From Companilactobacillus kimchii DSM 13961 = JCM 10707 (GTDB lineage: Bacteria > Bacillota > Bacilli > Lactobacillales > Lactobacillaceae): a stretch of 46,202 nt of DNA. The stretch is taken from positions 1-46,202 of the forward strand of contig NZ_AZDH01000013.1 in assembly GCF_001435445.1 (NCBI RefSeq), given 5' to 3'. The notes below the pieces were generated by a model, which saw only the letters and a program-made list of their open reading frames with translations, was not told the origin of the DNA and made no database searches. Shown here piece after piece: positions 16,966-25,438 of this stretch. The position numbers and the translations under genes were made by a program. Position 1 is the first letter of the stretch; every line of letters starts with the position of its first letter.

Positions 16966-16972
16966 TTATTTT

Positions 16973-17509
16973 TTACTTCCATTCATCACGTAAAATTCCG
17001 TATTGAACTGAATCATAATACTTGCCTTCATAAAAACGAACTTGACGAATGCGTGCTTCTTGTTTCATTCCGATTTTCTCAGCTACATGCATCATTCGTG
17101 GATTTCCGGACCAAGTTGTTAAACCCAAATGTGGGAAGTTAAAAAGATTGAATAAGTAAGTAATATAAAGTTTTAAAGCTTGACTACCGATATGTTTATC
17201 CCAAGTATCTGTCGCATAAATAGTAATTCCCATGTCGTACCACTTTGCTAATTTTCCATCTTTAAAATGTCCACCAACGGAACCAACGATTTTTTCATCA
17301 CTTGTAATCAATAGATGTTCTTTATTACCTAACCAAGCTTTTGGTGCTAAATCATTAATAAACTCTTCTTTAGTAGGCAAATCATCATGAAAGTATGGAC
17401 CGTTTAGTTTTGTCCATCCAGCATTCGGATCACTAAAGGCCAATTGCCAGAATTCTTCTAGATCTTCTGGTTGTGCTTGGCGTAACTCTATTTTTGACAA
17501 ATTGATCAT
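16973..17509 (-). CDS. GNAT-family N-acetyltransferase
   Basis: A protein of about 178 residues with the GNAT fold of the RimJ/RimL type. An N-terminal IELRQAQPEDLEEFW is followed by the central strand KIVGSVGGHFKDGKL and a C-terminal NPRMMHVAEKIGMKQEARIR, which fits the acetyl-CoA region. The start is uncertain. GGAG lies directly against the ATG at 17509 but 8-9 bp before an in-frame TTG at 17500, which may be the true start. It is monocistronic with a good terminator. The substrate (an amino group on a protein, antibiotic or metabolite) is not predictable. Confidence 0.82.
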   Translation of the reverse strand: MINLSKIELRQAQPEDLEEFWQLAFSDPNAGWTKLNGPYFHDDLPTKEEFINDLAPKAWLGNKEHLLITSDEKIVGSVGGHFKDGKLAKWYDMGITIYATDTWDKHIGSQALKLYITYLFNLFNFPHLGLTTWSGNPRMMHVAEKIGMKQEARIRQVRFYEGKYYDSVQYGILRDEWK

Positions 17510-17676
17510 CTCCAAAATAAAAAGAACTTGTCATTATTATATGGCAAATTCTTTCTAGTTCAACATAAAATAAATATCGTCTATTTTTTACTGCTATATT
17601 TTGAACATTTTTCTATAATTAATTTGTCCAAATACTGACGACACAAAAAGCTGATGTTTAGGAGGATTCTTTCGAA

Positions 17677-18045
17677 ATGAAGAACCTGAAAATTAATATC
17701 TGGACAGGGATTCTGGATATCATCAACTGTATTTTATTTGCAATATCATGGCCGGTTATTTTTAGTACTGCCGCCAGTGACGCATTCGGTGGTACTAATT
17801 TAACTAGCGGAACGGGGGTATTTTTCTACGTGATGGCTGCTTTGGGAGTCATCCTTAATATTGTTGCCCTTGTTCAAAGTAGAAAAAATAATATTTCTAT
17901 AGTTGGTCCTGTACTAGGAATCATAGGAAATGCCTTGTTTCTTATAACTGCTGCGATGGCATTTCCTGCTATTGTTGTAATTATTATTGGAACAGTTTTT
18001 ATATTTTTACATCAACCAGCTAAAAATACTAAAACAATAAATTAG
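17677..18045 (+). CDS. small membrane protein, four predicted segments
   Basis: A 122-residue hydrophobic protein with membrane segments at about 8-30, 48-66, 76-93 and 95-113. An AGGAGG ribosome site precedes the ATG. I do not recognise a named family beyond the general look of small four-helix membrane proteins of Firmicutes. It stands alone, with a bidirectional terminator shared with the convergent PTS gene. No function is assigned. Confidence 0.7.
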   Translation: MKNLKINIWTGILDIINCILFAISWPVIFSTAASDAFGGTNLTSGTGVFFYVMAALGVILNIVALVQSRKNNISIVGPVLGIIGNALFLITAAMAFPAIVVIIIGTVFIFLHQPAKNTKTIN

Positions 18046-18049
18046 ATCC

Positions 18050-18095
18050 ACAAAAAAAGTAGAAATGCTAATCTGATAGCATTTCTACTTTTTTA
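18050..18095. terminator. bidirectional terminator between small membrane gene and PTS gene
   Basis: AAAAAGTAGAAATGCTA pairs with TAGCATTTCTACTTTTT around a 6-base loop. It is symmetric, so it serves both converging genes. Confidence 0.92.
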
Positions 18096-18104
18096 TTAAA
18101 ACAT

Positions 18105-20072
18105 TTAGTTAGCTTGTGCAGGTTCACGGCTACCTAATCTTACCTTTTCAACAGCATGACTGCTTTCGAGGTCTTCTTCTTTGAATCCGAAGAGGTATGT
18201 GCATACAAAGGAAACAACGATTGTAGCAGCTGATGCAATTAAGTATCCTGTGAAACTACTGTCAATACCCTTTGGATTGATGAATGAAGCAAATCCGATT
18301 AATGAACCGGCAAAGCCCCACATATCAACATGCATTAATCCGGTAATCAAACCACCAACGGCACTACCGATATTTGCTGTCCAGAAGATACGACCATATT
18401 TCAAATTAATACCATACATTGCAGGTTCTGTAACTCCAGCAAAGGCTGAAAGTGTAGCGGCACCGGCAATTTGTTTCATATCAATGTTCTTCTTTGTTTT
18501 AACAAAGACAGCCATTGCAGCAGCACCTTGAGCAACCATTGTTGCAGAAACAATAGCATTCAATGCACTGTGTCCTGTTGTAGCAATTTGACTAGCAACA
18601 ACGGGAATAACAGCCCAGTGTAAACCGAAGATAACCAAGCATTGATAGAATCCACCAATCAACAATCCAGAAATAGCAGGACTGAACTTCAATAGAGCAA
18701 CGATACCATTTGCTAAGTATGAACTTAGAAGTGTAATAACTGGTCCAACGATAACGATAATAATTGCACTGACAATAAATACTTCTAGTAGAGGACTAAG
18801 GATCATACGTAGTGACATAACAATATGTTTCTTGAGCCATGGTTCAATCTTTGAAGCAATCCATGCAGCAGCGATCATTGGGAAAATTGAATAAGTATAA
18901 TTTGCGATATGAATAGGAATACCAAAGAAATTACTGTTGAAATTCATTGCGGTACTACTTGTTTTAGTTGCTACTTGTACCAAAGTTGGATATGCCAAGA
19001 CACCACCGATAACACCCATGATGATCTGGTTAGCACCTAATCTCTTAGCAGCTGTAAAACCAACTAAAATAGGTAGGAAATAGAATACCGAATCACCCAT
19101 TGCACTAATAATCATATATGTAGAACTTGTTGCAGATAACCATTTAGCTGAAACGATTAAAGCTAATAATCCCTTTAAAATACCTGATGCAGCTAACAAT
19201 CCAATGATAGGCATCATGCTGGCTGTGATTACACCAATTAAAGCACTGAAATAAAACTTCGTCTTAGGCCAAACTCCTTTTGGAGCTTCAACCTTTTCTT
19301 TCTTAACTTCAGAATCTCCACCAAATCCAGGTCCTAAAGCCTTAACAACAGCATCATAAACATCTTCAACTGCTGGTCCGATAACAACTTGATATTGTCC
19401 ACCAGCTTTAGCGACATCTAGAACACCTTTCATGGATTTGATAGTGTCGTCATTAGCTTTGTTGTCATCTTTCAAATAGAAACGAACACGTGTGATACAG
19501 TGAATAACATTTTCAACGTTACTTACTCCACCAACATTCTTAACGATATCTTTACCTAACTGGTCATAATCTACCTTACCTGATGGCTTAGCAGTAGATT
19601 CACCAGGGGCCATCAAACTAACTTCAGCAACATTGTCGCCAGCTTTGATATCACCTTTAGTGACGTTAACATCTTTAACCATCTTATTGGTATTGGTAAT
19701 AGCGACGATGACATCTGTTACTTTGCTAGCCCTTTTGACAGCATCAATATCCATTGTAGCTACCTTTTGACCAGCTGTAACTGTATCTCCTTCTTTAACA
19801 AATAGTTCAAAAGGAGCACCGTTTAGTTCAACAGTATCCACACCCATGTGAACCAAAACCTCTAGTCCATCATCAGTACTGAATCCAATTGCATGCTTTG
19901 TTGAAGCTACTAGCATAACTTTCCCAGAGACTGGGGATAAAATTTCATTTCCTGTAGGAATAACTCCAAAGCCGTCGCCCATGTCTTTTTCAGAAAACAT
20001 TGGATCATGAACTTCAGTTATTGGTACAGCTTTTCCATTTACAGGAGCAAGCATTTTAACTGTACTCTTCAT
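18105..20072 (-). CDS. PTS EIIABC, glucose/sucrose superfamily, probably disaccharide-specific
   Basis: A 655-residue fused permease in the order IIA-IIB-IIC. The IIA domain (about 1-155) carries the phosphorylated histidine H75 in VLVHMGVDT. The IIB domain (about 178-265) carries the active cysteine C192 in HCITRVRF. The IIC domain follows from about 285, with GVTEPAMYGINLKYGRIF near the substrate site. The IIA-first order is less common than IIB-IIC-IIA. The frame extends to 20141, but the ATG at 20072 has AGGAGG 10 bp upstream. It is divergent from a GH65 phosphorylase, so it likely imports trehalose or maltose as the 6-phosphate for phosphorolysis. Specificity is inferred from that neighbour. 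Confidence 0.88.
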   Translation of the reverse strand: MKSTVKMLAPVNGKAVPITEVHDPMFSEKDMGDGFGVIPTGNEILSPVSGKVMLVASTKHAIGFSTDDGLEVLVHMGVDTVELNGAPFELFVKEGDTVTAGQKVATMDIDAVKRASKVTDVIVAITNTNKMVKDVNVTKGDIKAGDNVAEVSLMAPGESTAKPSGKVDYDQLGKDIVKNVGGVSNVENVIHCITRVRFYLKDDNKANDDTIKSMKGVLDVAKAGGQYQVVIGPAVEDVYDAVVKALGPGFGGDSEVKKEKVEAPKGVWPKTKFYFSALIGVITASMMPIIGLLAASGILKGLLALIVSAKWLSATSSTYMIISAMGDSVFYFLPILVGFTAAKRLGANQIIMGVIGGVLAYPTLVQVATKTSSTAMNFNSNFFGIPIHIANYTYSIFPMIAAAWIASKIEPWLKKHIVMSLRMILSPLLEVFIVSAIIIVIVGPVITLLSSYLANGIVALLKFSPAISGLLIGGFYQCLVIFGLHWAVIPVVASQIATTGHSALNAIVSATMVAQGAAAMAVFVKTKKNIDMKQIAGAATLSAFAGVTEPAMYGINLKYGRIFWTANIGSAVGGLITGLMHVDMWGFAGSLIGFASFINPKGIDSSFTGYLIASAATIVVSFVCTYLFGFKEEDLESSHAVEKVRLGSREPAQAN

Positions 20073-20095
20073 AAGAATAGCACCTCCTTGATTTA

Positions 20096-20154
20096 GTAAC
20101 CGGTTACATCTTTCATTCATAATAATAATACATCTTGTCATGTATAAACATCAA
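20096..20154 (-). promoter_or_regulatory. PTS promoter with LacI-type operator
   Basis: On the minus strand -35 TTGATG (20149-20154) and -10 TATTAT (20125-20130) are 18 bp apart. Between the -10 and the ribosome site is the perfect palindrome GTAACCGGTTAC (20096-20107), of the kind bound by LacI-family repressors. No LacI-family gene is present in this window. Confidence 0.65.
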
Positions 20155-20198
20155 GTTAGAACATTTTTTATTATAAAATTCGCACTAAATCAGTATTG

Positions 20199-20231
20199 AC
20201 GGGGTGTATAATACACATTGTAATAATGTGT
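20199..20231 (+). promoter_or_regulatory. GH65 promoter region with two overlapping inverted repeats
   Basis: A TTGACG -35-like box precedes the palindrome GTGTATAATACAC (20204-20216). This overlaps a second inverted repeat, ACACATT (20213-20219) with AATGTGT (20225-20231), that covers the likely -10 (TGTAAT). A regulator bound here would cover the promoter. It differs from the operator of the divergent PTS gene, so the two genes may have separate regulators. Confidence 0.55.
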
Positions 20232-20271
20232 TTAAACAAATATATAGTTTTTATTTATGGAGGAAATAGTC

Positions 20272-22974
20272 ATGAAACCCTTATATCTAAAGTTTACAGA
20301 TGATGAAATTATTTATTCCGACAATAAAGATCTAAATAATCAACAAAGCTATAAATTTAATTCTAAACAAGAGTTAAAAGAAAATTTTCGAAATTTTGCA
20401 AAAATTCTTCCCGCTCCAGTCGATGTTTTAGTGCTTACAAATGTGCGTGAAAGTTTACTAAATAAAAATTTAATTACGTATAATGGTCAAACTATCGATT
20501 GCCGTAACGATTTAGAAAACATCTTCCACATCCCTGTTGTTAATATGGAAAATATTCGTAAAGATGGCTTAGCCCTGGCTACTCATAACGCAATTATTTA
20601 TTCCGGTTGGCACCTAGACTACAATCATTTAGATCATGATAAACGCCAGTATGGTCAAGAATCCATGCAAACCATTGGTAATGGGTTCCTAGGTTTACGA
20701 GGCACTTACTTAGAGGCTAAGGCCAGTGATGATAATTACCCTGCTACTTATGTAGCTGGTGTCTTTAATCAATTATCTACCCCTATCAACAATCGTGATG
20801 TTATCAATGAAGACTTAGTTAACTTGCCAAATTCTCAATACATCAGCTTTAAAGTAGATGAAGGTGATTATCTCAGAATTAAGGACGATTTAGTTCAAGA
20901 ATCAATTCGTTCTTTAGATATGAAACATGGAATTTTGACGATTTCTACTATTATAAAGTTGGATGATGGTAAAGAATTAAAAGTCGTCGCTAAGAAATTA
21001 GCTGACTTAAAAAATTATCACGATTACTACCTTCAATATTCTGTCACACCGCTCAATTTTTACGGCAAAATAACTATATTGACCCAAACAGACGCTTCAA
21101 TTGTAAATAGTAATGTTGCTAGGTACCGTAATTTAGCTAATAAACATTTAATTGTCGACAATATCGAAAACGATGACAAAGAAATGTTAATGTTGGCTCA
21201 CACCAGTCAATCTCAAATTGACCTAGCCATTAAAACCAATATTTCTTATCCTGATATCGACAATACTCAATACTATATGGAAAACAAATCTGAAATTGCT
21301 AGTCAATTTATTGAATTTAATGTCAAACCAAATCACACTTATACTCTAGAAAAAGCCGTCAGTATTTTCACTTCACTTGAGACCAAGCCTGACATGATTG
21401 ACACCGCTAGAAATCACAAATTCATTCCTACATTTGCCGGTGCTCAAGAGGCATCAAAAGAAGCTTGGCATGATGTTTGGAAAAAAGAAAATATTGTTGT
21501 TACAGGCGACATAACTGCTCAAAAGTTATTACATTTAAATTGTTTCAGTATGACAATTGCTGCCCAAGAATTGGCTAATAAACATTTGGATGCTTCTGTT
21601 GGCTCCAGAGGTTTAACCGGCGAAGGTTATCGTGGTCATATTTTTTGGGATGAACTCTTTGATATGAACTTCTATCTCCTACACTATCCCGAACTGGTTA
21701 AAGACTTAATGATGTACCGTTACAACCGTTTGGATGCCGCCAAAGAATATGCTGCAACTAGCGATTACAAAGGAGCTATGTTCCCATGGCAAAGCGGTAT
21801 GTATGGTGACGAACAATCACAAGAAGTTCACCTAAATCCTATGACTAATACTTGGGACCCTGACAATTCCAGAAAACAACGTCACGTTTCCTTAGCCGTA
21901 GCATATAATGTTCTAAATTATTACAACGCTACCCAAGATGAAGCTTTCATGAGTCAATATGGATTAGAAATGCTTTTTGATATTGCTGAATTCTGGATTG
22001 GTATGTCCAAATTTGGTCCTGATACTAGAAAGTACACGATCTCCGATGTCATGGGACCAGATGAATTCCACGAAAATTATCCTGGTGATACTGATAACCA
22101 AGGATTAAAGAACAACGCTTATACGAATATCATGGTTAGTTGGTTCTTCAAGAAACTTGCCAAATTAATTGAAGACGAGCCTGCTAAAGTAATCGATGAT
22201 AATCTCAAACGAACTAACTTCACTCAACAAAATATCAAAGATCTAAATAATATTAGACACAATCTCAAATTAGATTTCAGCGGTGATATTTTGGGTCAGT
22301 TCGAGGGTTACTTCGATCTCAAAGAAATCAATTTTGACAAATACCGTCAACAATATGGCAATATTTCCAGAATGGATCGAATCCTCAAGGCTCATAATGA
22401 TTCACCTGATAATTATCAAATTGCGAAACAAGCTGACACTTTAATGGCCCTATTCAATATCCGCGAGAATGCCTTCTTAAAAATCATGCTGGATCTAGGC
22501 TATCCAATCGTTAACCCTAACAAGTTTATTCACGATAATATTAAATACTATATTGCCAGAACGACACATGGCTCGACGCTTTCTCGAATCGTTTACTCAA
22601 TGCTGATGCTTAAAATCGGTGAAGACAGCGAAGCTTGGAAATTATTTTATGAAGCACTAACTAGTGACTATTACGACATCCAAGGTGGCACAACTGCTGA
22701 AGGTATCCATTTAGGTGTTATGGGTGCAACATTGAACGTCGTTACCTCCTACTTTGCTGGTGTGGACTATCGTGGCAAGATGCTTGAAGTTAATCCACAT
22801 ATGCCAAAACAATGGGAAGAAGTAGATTTCCAAATGACTTTTAGAGATGTCAACTTCAAATTTAGGGTTACTGACAATACCTTTATCGTGACGACCGACA
22901 AGGATACGGAAATCAAATTCCTTAATCAAAAATTACCATTAACAGCTAACCAAGAAATTCAATTAACTTACTAA
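20272..22974 (+). CDS. glycoside hydrolase family 65 phosphorylase with long N-terminal extension
   Basis: A 900-residue GH65 protein. The family core is clear: SMQTIGNGFLGLRGTYLEA at 131-149, the (alpha/alpha)6 catalytic region with RGHIFWDELFDM at 464-475, and the general-acid glutamate E598 in MGPDEFHE. Then come KQADTLMALF and TTHGSTLSR, which hold phosphate and sugar contacts. Most GH65 phosphorylases have about 750-780 residues; here about 105 extra N-terminal residues precede the core. The ATG at 20272 has GGAGG 8 bp upstream. With the divergent EIIABC the likely reaction is phosphorolysis of trehalose 6-phosphate or maltose 6'-phosphate to glucose 1-phosphate and glucose 6-phosphate. 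Plain maltose or another glucobiose remains possible. Confidence 0.88.
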   Translation: MKPLYLKFTDDEIIYSDNKDLNNQQSYKFNSKQELKENFRNFAKILPAPVDVLVLTNVRESLLNKNLITYNGQTIDCRNDLENIFHIPVVNMENIRKDGLALATHNAIIYSGWHLDYNHLDHDKRQYGQESMQTIGNGFLGLRGTYLEAKASDDNYPATYVAGVFNQLSTPINNRDVINEDLVNLPNSQYISFKVDEGDYLRIKDDLVQESIRSLDMKHGILTISTIIKLDDGKELKVVAKKLADLKNYHDYYLQYSVTPLNFYGKITILTQTDASIVNSNVARYRNLANKHLIVDNIENDDKEMLMLAHTSQSQIDLAIKTNISYPDIDNTQYYMENKSEIASQFIEFNVKPNHTYTLEKAVSIFTSLETKPDMIDTARNHKFIPTFAGAQEASKEAWHDVWKKENIVVTGDITAQKLLHLNCFSMTIAAQELANKHLDASVGSRGLTGEGYRGHIFWDELFDMNFYLLHYPELVKDLMMYRYNRLDAAKEYAATSDYKGAMFPWQSGMYGDEQSQEVHLNPMTNTWDPDNSRKQRHVSLAVAYNVLNYYNATQDEAFMSQYGLEMLFDIAEFWIGMSKFGPDTRKYTISDVMGPDEFHENYPGDTDNQGLKNNAYTNIMVSWFFKKLAKLIEDEPAKVIDDNLKRTNFTQQNIKDLNNIRHNLKLDFSGDILGQFEGYFDLKEINFDKYRQQYGNISRMDRILKAHNDSPDNYQIAKQADTLMALFNIRENAFLKIMLDLGYPIVNPNKFIHDNIKYYIARTTHGSTLSRIVYSMLMLKIGEDSEAWKLFYEALTSDYYDIQGGTTAEGIHLGVMGATLNVVTSYFAGVDYRGKMLEVNPHMPKQWEEVDFQMTFRDVNFKFRVTDNTFIVTTDKDTEIKFLNQKLPLTANQEIQLTY

Positions 22975-22981
22975 CTAAAAT

Positions 22982-23040
22982 AAACAAGCTATACCAACTG
23001 TAATTGATGCTCTTTTACAGTCAGTATGGCTTGTTTTTCT
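22982..23040 (+). terminator. terminator after GH65 gene
   Basis: ACAAGC, ATAC and ACTGT pair in order with ACAGT, GTAT and GCTTGT, giving a long interrupted stem followed by a T-run. Confidence 0.85.
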
Positions 23041-23163
23041 TATGCGCTTACACCCAGATGTGACAAGTTACTCAAAAATAACTTAATCTTTCAGTTCTAC
23101 CCCCTTACCAATCAAAAATAAAATGATAGAATATTCATAATCTTTATGGAGGGGTTTTAAAAT

Positions 23164-24528
23164 ATGATAGATCTGACTAACGGCAGACCTATGAAAGTTA
23201 TTTTTCTGTATACCATACCTTTGCTATTAGGTAACTTTTTCCAGCAATTTTATAGCTTCATTGATACCCTAATTGTTGGTAAAACTATCAGTGTCAATGC
23301 TTTAGCCAGTGTTGGTGCAACAGGGGGATTAACAGCTTTAGTTATTGGATTTGCTCAAGGAATGACCAGTGGACTAACTATTTTAACTGCGAGAAAGTAT
23401 GGAGCCAATGATGAGGCTGGAGTAAGACAGAGCTTTGCTTCAGGAATCATCATCTCCTTATTCATCATCGTTGTCTTTACAACGATTGCTCTTTTAGTAG
23501 CTTATCCACTGCTTGTTGCTATGCAAACACCTAAAGTGTTGTTACATGACTCATTTATCTTTTTGGAGATCATCTTTGCAGGAATCTTTTCTTTTGTAGG
23601 TTTTGACTTTCTGGGAAATACAATGCGAGCACTCGGAGATTCAAGAGTGCCTCTATTCTTTTTAATCGTAAGTACAGTTTTAAATATTCTTTTAGAGTTA
23701 GTATTTATTCTCTATTTGAAAATGGGTGTAGCTGGTGCTGGCTTAGCTACTGTTGTCGCCCAAACAATCACGTTTGTGATCCTTTATTTCTACATTAGAA
23801 AACACATCCCATATTTAATCTTGACACGTGATGATTTCAAAATTGATATGGATGAGATCAAAGAATTGTTAAAAGTTAGTTTGCCAATGGGCTTTCAGTC
23901 TTCCATCATCGCCATTGGTTCAATCATCCTACAATTCATGCTCAACACCTTAGGTGCCAATGCAGTCGCTGCATACACGGTTGCCGGAAGAGTTGAACAG
24001 ATTGCTACTTTGCCAGCCTTTAGTTTTGGTTTGGCCTTGGTTAACTTCACTGCTCAAAATATGGGTGCTAAGAAATTTGATCGTATCTTAAAAGGTGTCA
24101 AAGATGGAATTCTAGTTTCCGTTATTTCTAGTCTTGTCATCGGAATCTTTTTAATTTTCTTCGGGCAATCAATTTCTCATTTGTTCATGAATGGTAGTGA
24201 AACAAAAGTCTTGAATTTGATTCAAATTTACTACTACTTCAATGGTTCGACCTACTTTATTTTGTCAATTCTCTTCATTGTCAGATACACCTTGCAGGGA
24301 TTGGGCAATCAAAAAGCACCAACAATTGCGGGTATCGCCGAACTATTAATGAGAGTCTTTGCTGGTGTCGTTCTTATCCGTCTATTCGGATTCTACGGTG
24401 CTGCTATGGCCAATCCACTAGCTTGGACCGGTTCAGTATTGGTATTAGTAAGTACTTGGAATATTGAGATAAAGAAACTGAAAAATATGAAGAATCTTCT
24501 GAATCATGAGGAAGCAGCTTCCGAATAA
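23164..24528 (+). CDS. MATE-family multidrug/toxin efflux transporter
   Basis: A 454-residue membrane protein with 12 predicted segments and the MATE start pattern (IPLLLGNFFQQFYSFIDTLIVGKTIS near residue 20). Internal twofold pseudo-symmetry appears as a second such pattern near residue 235 (SLPMGFQSSIIAIGS). It belongs to the NorM/DinF-like branch and would export drugs or toxins using Na+ or H+. The ATG follows a GGAGGGG ribosome site. The gene is monocistronic, and the composite repeat at 24556-25025 starts just 27 bp after its stop, possibly acting as its terminator. Confidence 0.88.
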   Translation: MIDLTNGRPMKVIFLYTIPLLLGNFFQQFYSFIDTLIVGKTISVNALASVGATGGLTALVIGFAQGMTSGLTILTARKYGANDEAGVRQSFASGIIISLFIIVVFTTIALLVAYPLLVAMQTPKVLLHDSFIFLEIIFAGIFSFVGFDFLGNTMRALGDSRVPLFFLIVSTVLNILLELVFILYLKMGVAGAGLATVVAQTITFVILYFYIRKHIPYLILTRDDFKIDMDEIKELLKVSLPMGFQSSIIAIGSIILQFMLNTLGANAVAAYTVAGRVEQIATLPAFSFGLALVNFTAQNMGAKKFDRILKGVKDGILVSVISSLVIGIFLIFFGQSISHLFMNGSETKVLNLIQIYYYFNGSTYFILSILFIVRYTLQGLGNQKAPTIAGIAELLMRVFAGVVLIRLFGFYGAAMANPLAWTGSVLVLVSTWNIEIKKLKNMKNLLNHEEAASE

Positions 24529-24555
24529 TTGATACCTGAGTTTCTTATTAAAAAT

Positions 24556-24731
24556 TCCGTCTTCCATAAAAATCGAAAATGCTGGTGGAACGCTGTGGGC
24601 ATGACTTGGAGCTAAAAATTGCACACGTTGTGCGCAATTTTGGATCTTCAAGATCAGCCTCATTGTAACCGGCAAAGCCGCTAACAATGATTTCACAGCT
24701 GACCGCATTTTCAATTTTTACTCCAGACTGG
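24556..24731 (+). repeat. intergenic repeat, module B, copy B1
   Basis: Begins TTCCGTCTTCC and ends ACTCCAGACTGG. The outer stem TAAAAATCGAAAATGC (24567-24582) pairs with GCATTTTCAATTTTTA (24705-24720) with one mismatch. Inside are GGAACGCTGTGGGCATGACT and three small hairpins: a TTGCACA/TGTGCGCAA type, GATCTTCAAGATC and CGGCAAAGCCG. The same order of parts occurs, inverted, at 32837-33008, but with a different outer stem. Confidence 0.85.
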
Positions 24732-24780
24732 TAAGTGGTTCTATCTATTACCTTTTTTCTAACTTTTTAAAATAAAAACA

Positions 24781-24847
24781 AAAATGACCTCTATTGAGAG
24801 ATTCAAGTAAAGGATACATCTTGAATTCTCAAGGAGGTCATTTTTTT
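24781..24847 (+). repeat. hairpin module C, copy C1 (terminator-like)
   Basis: Three stacked stems: AAAATGACCTC/GAGGTCATTTT, TTGAGA/TCTCAA and ATTCAAG/CTTGAAT, with the 12-base loop TAAAGGATACAT, then seven T. The apical stem and loop are nearly identical in C2 (32690-32760), while the lower stems differ and still pair. Confidence 0.85.
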
Positions 24848-24920
24848 GATTAGAAATTTTTTCTTGCATTATATAGAATCCAAGGCCTTAAAACACAGAT
24901 AATATTAGAACCAAAGAATC

Positions 24921-25025
24921 AGTCGGTAGTAAAAAATCTGTGAGCTCTCAGTGGTGAGATTTACTTAGCTTGAAGTCGTGTCCACCACGTTCCAGCGGCT
25001 CACAAATTTTTTGCGGACGACGGCA
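24921..25025 (-). repeat. intergenic repeat, module A, copy A2 (full form)
   Basis: Read on the minus strand it starts GCCGTCGTCCGC and ends ACTACCGACT. Stem arms are at 24931-24944 and 24999-25012 (one mismatch in 14). Compared with A1 it keeps an extra segment, GACTTCAAGCTAAGTAAATC, that also links it to module B (GACTTGAAGCTAA). The A and B modules are therefore related. Confidence 0.85.
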
Positions 25026-25172
25026 TATTTCAACCACATATGATTACTAAGATATTCTTTTATTATCTTCAATCATCACTCACGACATAAATTGACTACA
25101 TTCAGGATATTTTTGTATCCGTTTACAAGCAAACGATATAATATTCATAAATACATTTAGGGAGATGTTATT

Positions 25173-25376
25173 ATGGGAATCTGGGCTATTGTCATAGGTA
25201 TAATTCTGATTTTACTTTCTCTTCTAACTTTTCGTTCTGTGACAAGAACATTCAAAAAATTAAAAAAAGGTGAAATAACCAATCCCTCACCTTTTATCGC
25301 GTATGCTCTCTGGACCACCGATGTTATTGCTTTATTTATCGGTATCGCCGGCATTATGACGTTTACATTTTACTAA
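25173..25376 (+). CDS. small membrane protein, two predicted segments
   Basis: A 67-residue protein with hydrophobic helices at about 3-20 and 42-62, joined by a positively charged loop (TRTFKKLKKGE). A GGGAG ribosome site precedes the ATG and a perfect terminator follows. This makes it a credible gene despite its size. I do not recognise a family and assign no function. Confidence 0.65.
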   Translation: MGIWAIVIGIILILLSLLTFRSVTRTFKKLKKGEITNPSPFIAYALWTTDVIALFIGIAGIMTFTFY

Positions 25377-25384
25377 ACTTTCAC

Positions 25385-25438
25385 AAAATAATAGCTCCTA
25401 TTTAGATATATAAACATTCTAAATAGGAGCTATTTTTA
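25385..25438. terminator. bidirectional terminator between small membrane gene and hydrolase
   Basis: AATAGCTCCTATTTAGA (25389-25405) pairs perfectly with TCTAAATAGGAGCTATT (25418-25434), with A- and T-rich flanks. It overlaps the end of the convergent hydrolase gene. Confidence 0.92.

Larger units (their letters stand above)
16613..16972. other. intergenic region: gntK2 leader, repeat module A1, terminator
   Basis: This 360-bp gap contains the upstream region of gntK2, the palindromic repeat module at 16738-16820, and the terminator of the acetyltransferase gene at 16909-16965. I found no protein-coding gene in it and no convincing promoter for gntK2. Confidence 0.6.
24529..25172. other. 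644-bp noncoding region filled by composite repeat B-C-A (unit 1)
   Basis: Between the MATE gene and the small gene at 25173 no convincing ORF exists. Modules B1 (24556-24731), C1 (24781-24847) and A2 (24921-25025) occupy most of it. The remaining sequence after 25026 is the leader of the small gene, with a GGGAG ribosome site. Confidence 0.8.

Noticed and set aside
24445-24714. Minus-strand ORF of 89 codons after the MATE gene
   Set aside because: It runs through repeat module B1 and the end of the MATE gene, with low-quality sequence and no ribosome site. It is a by-product of the repeat.
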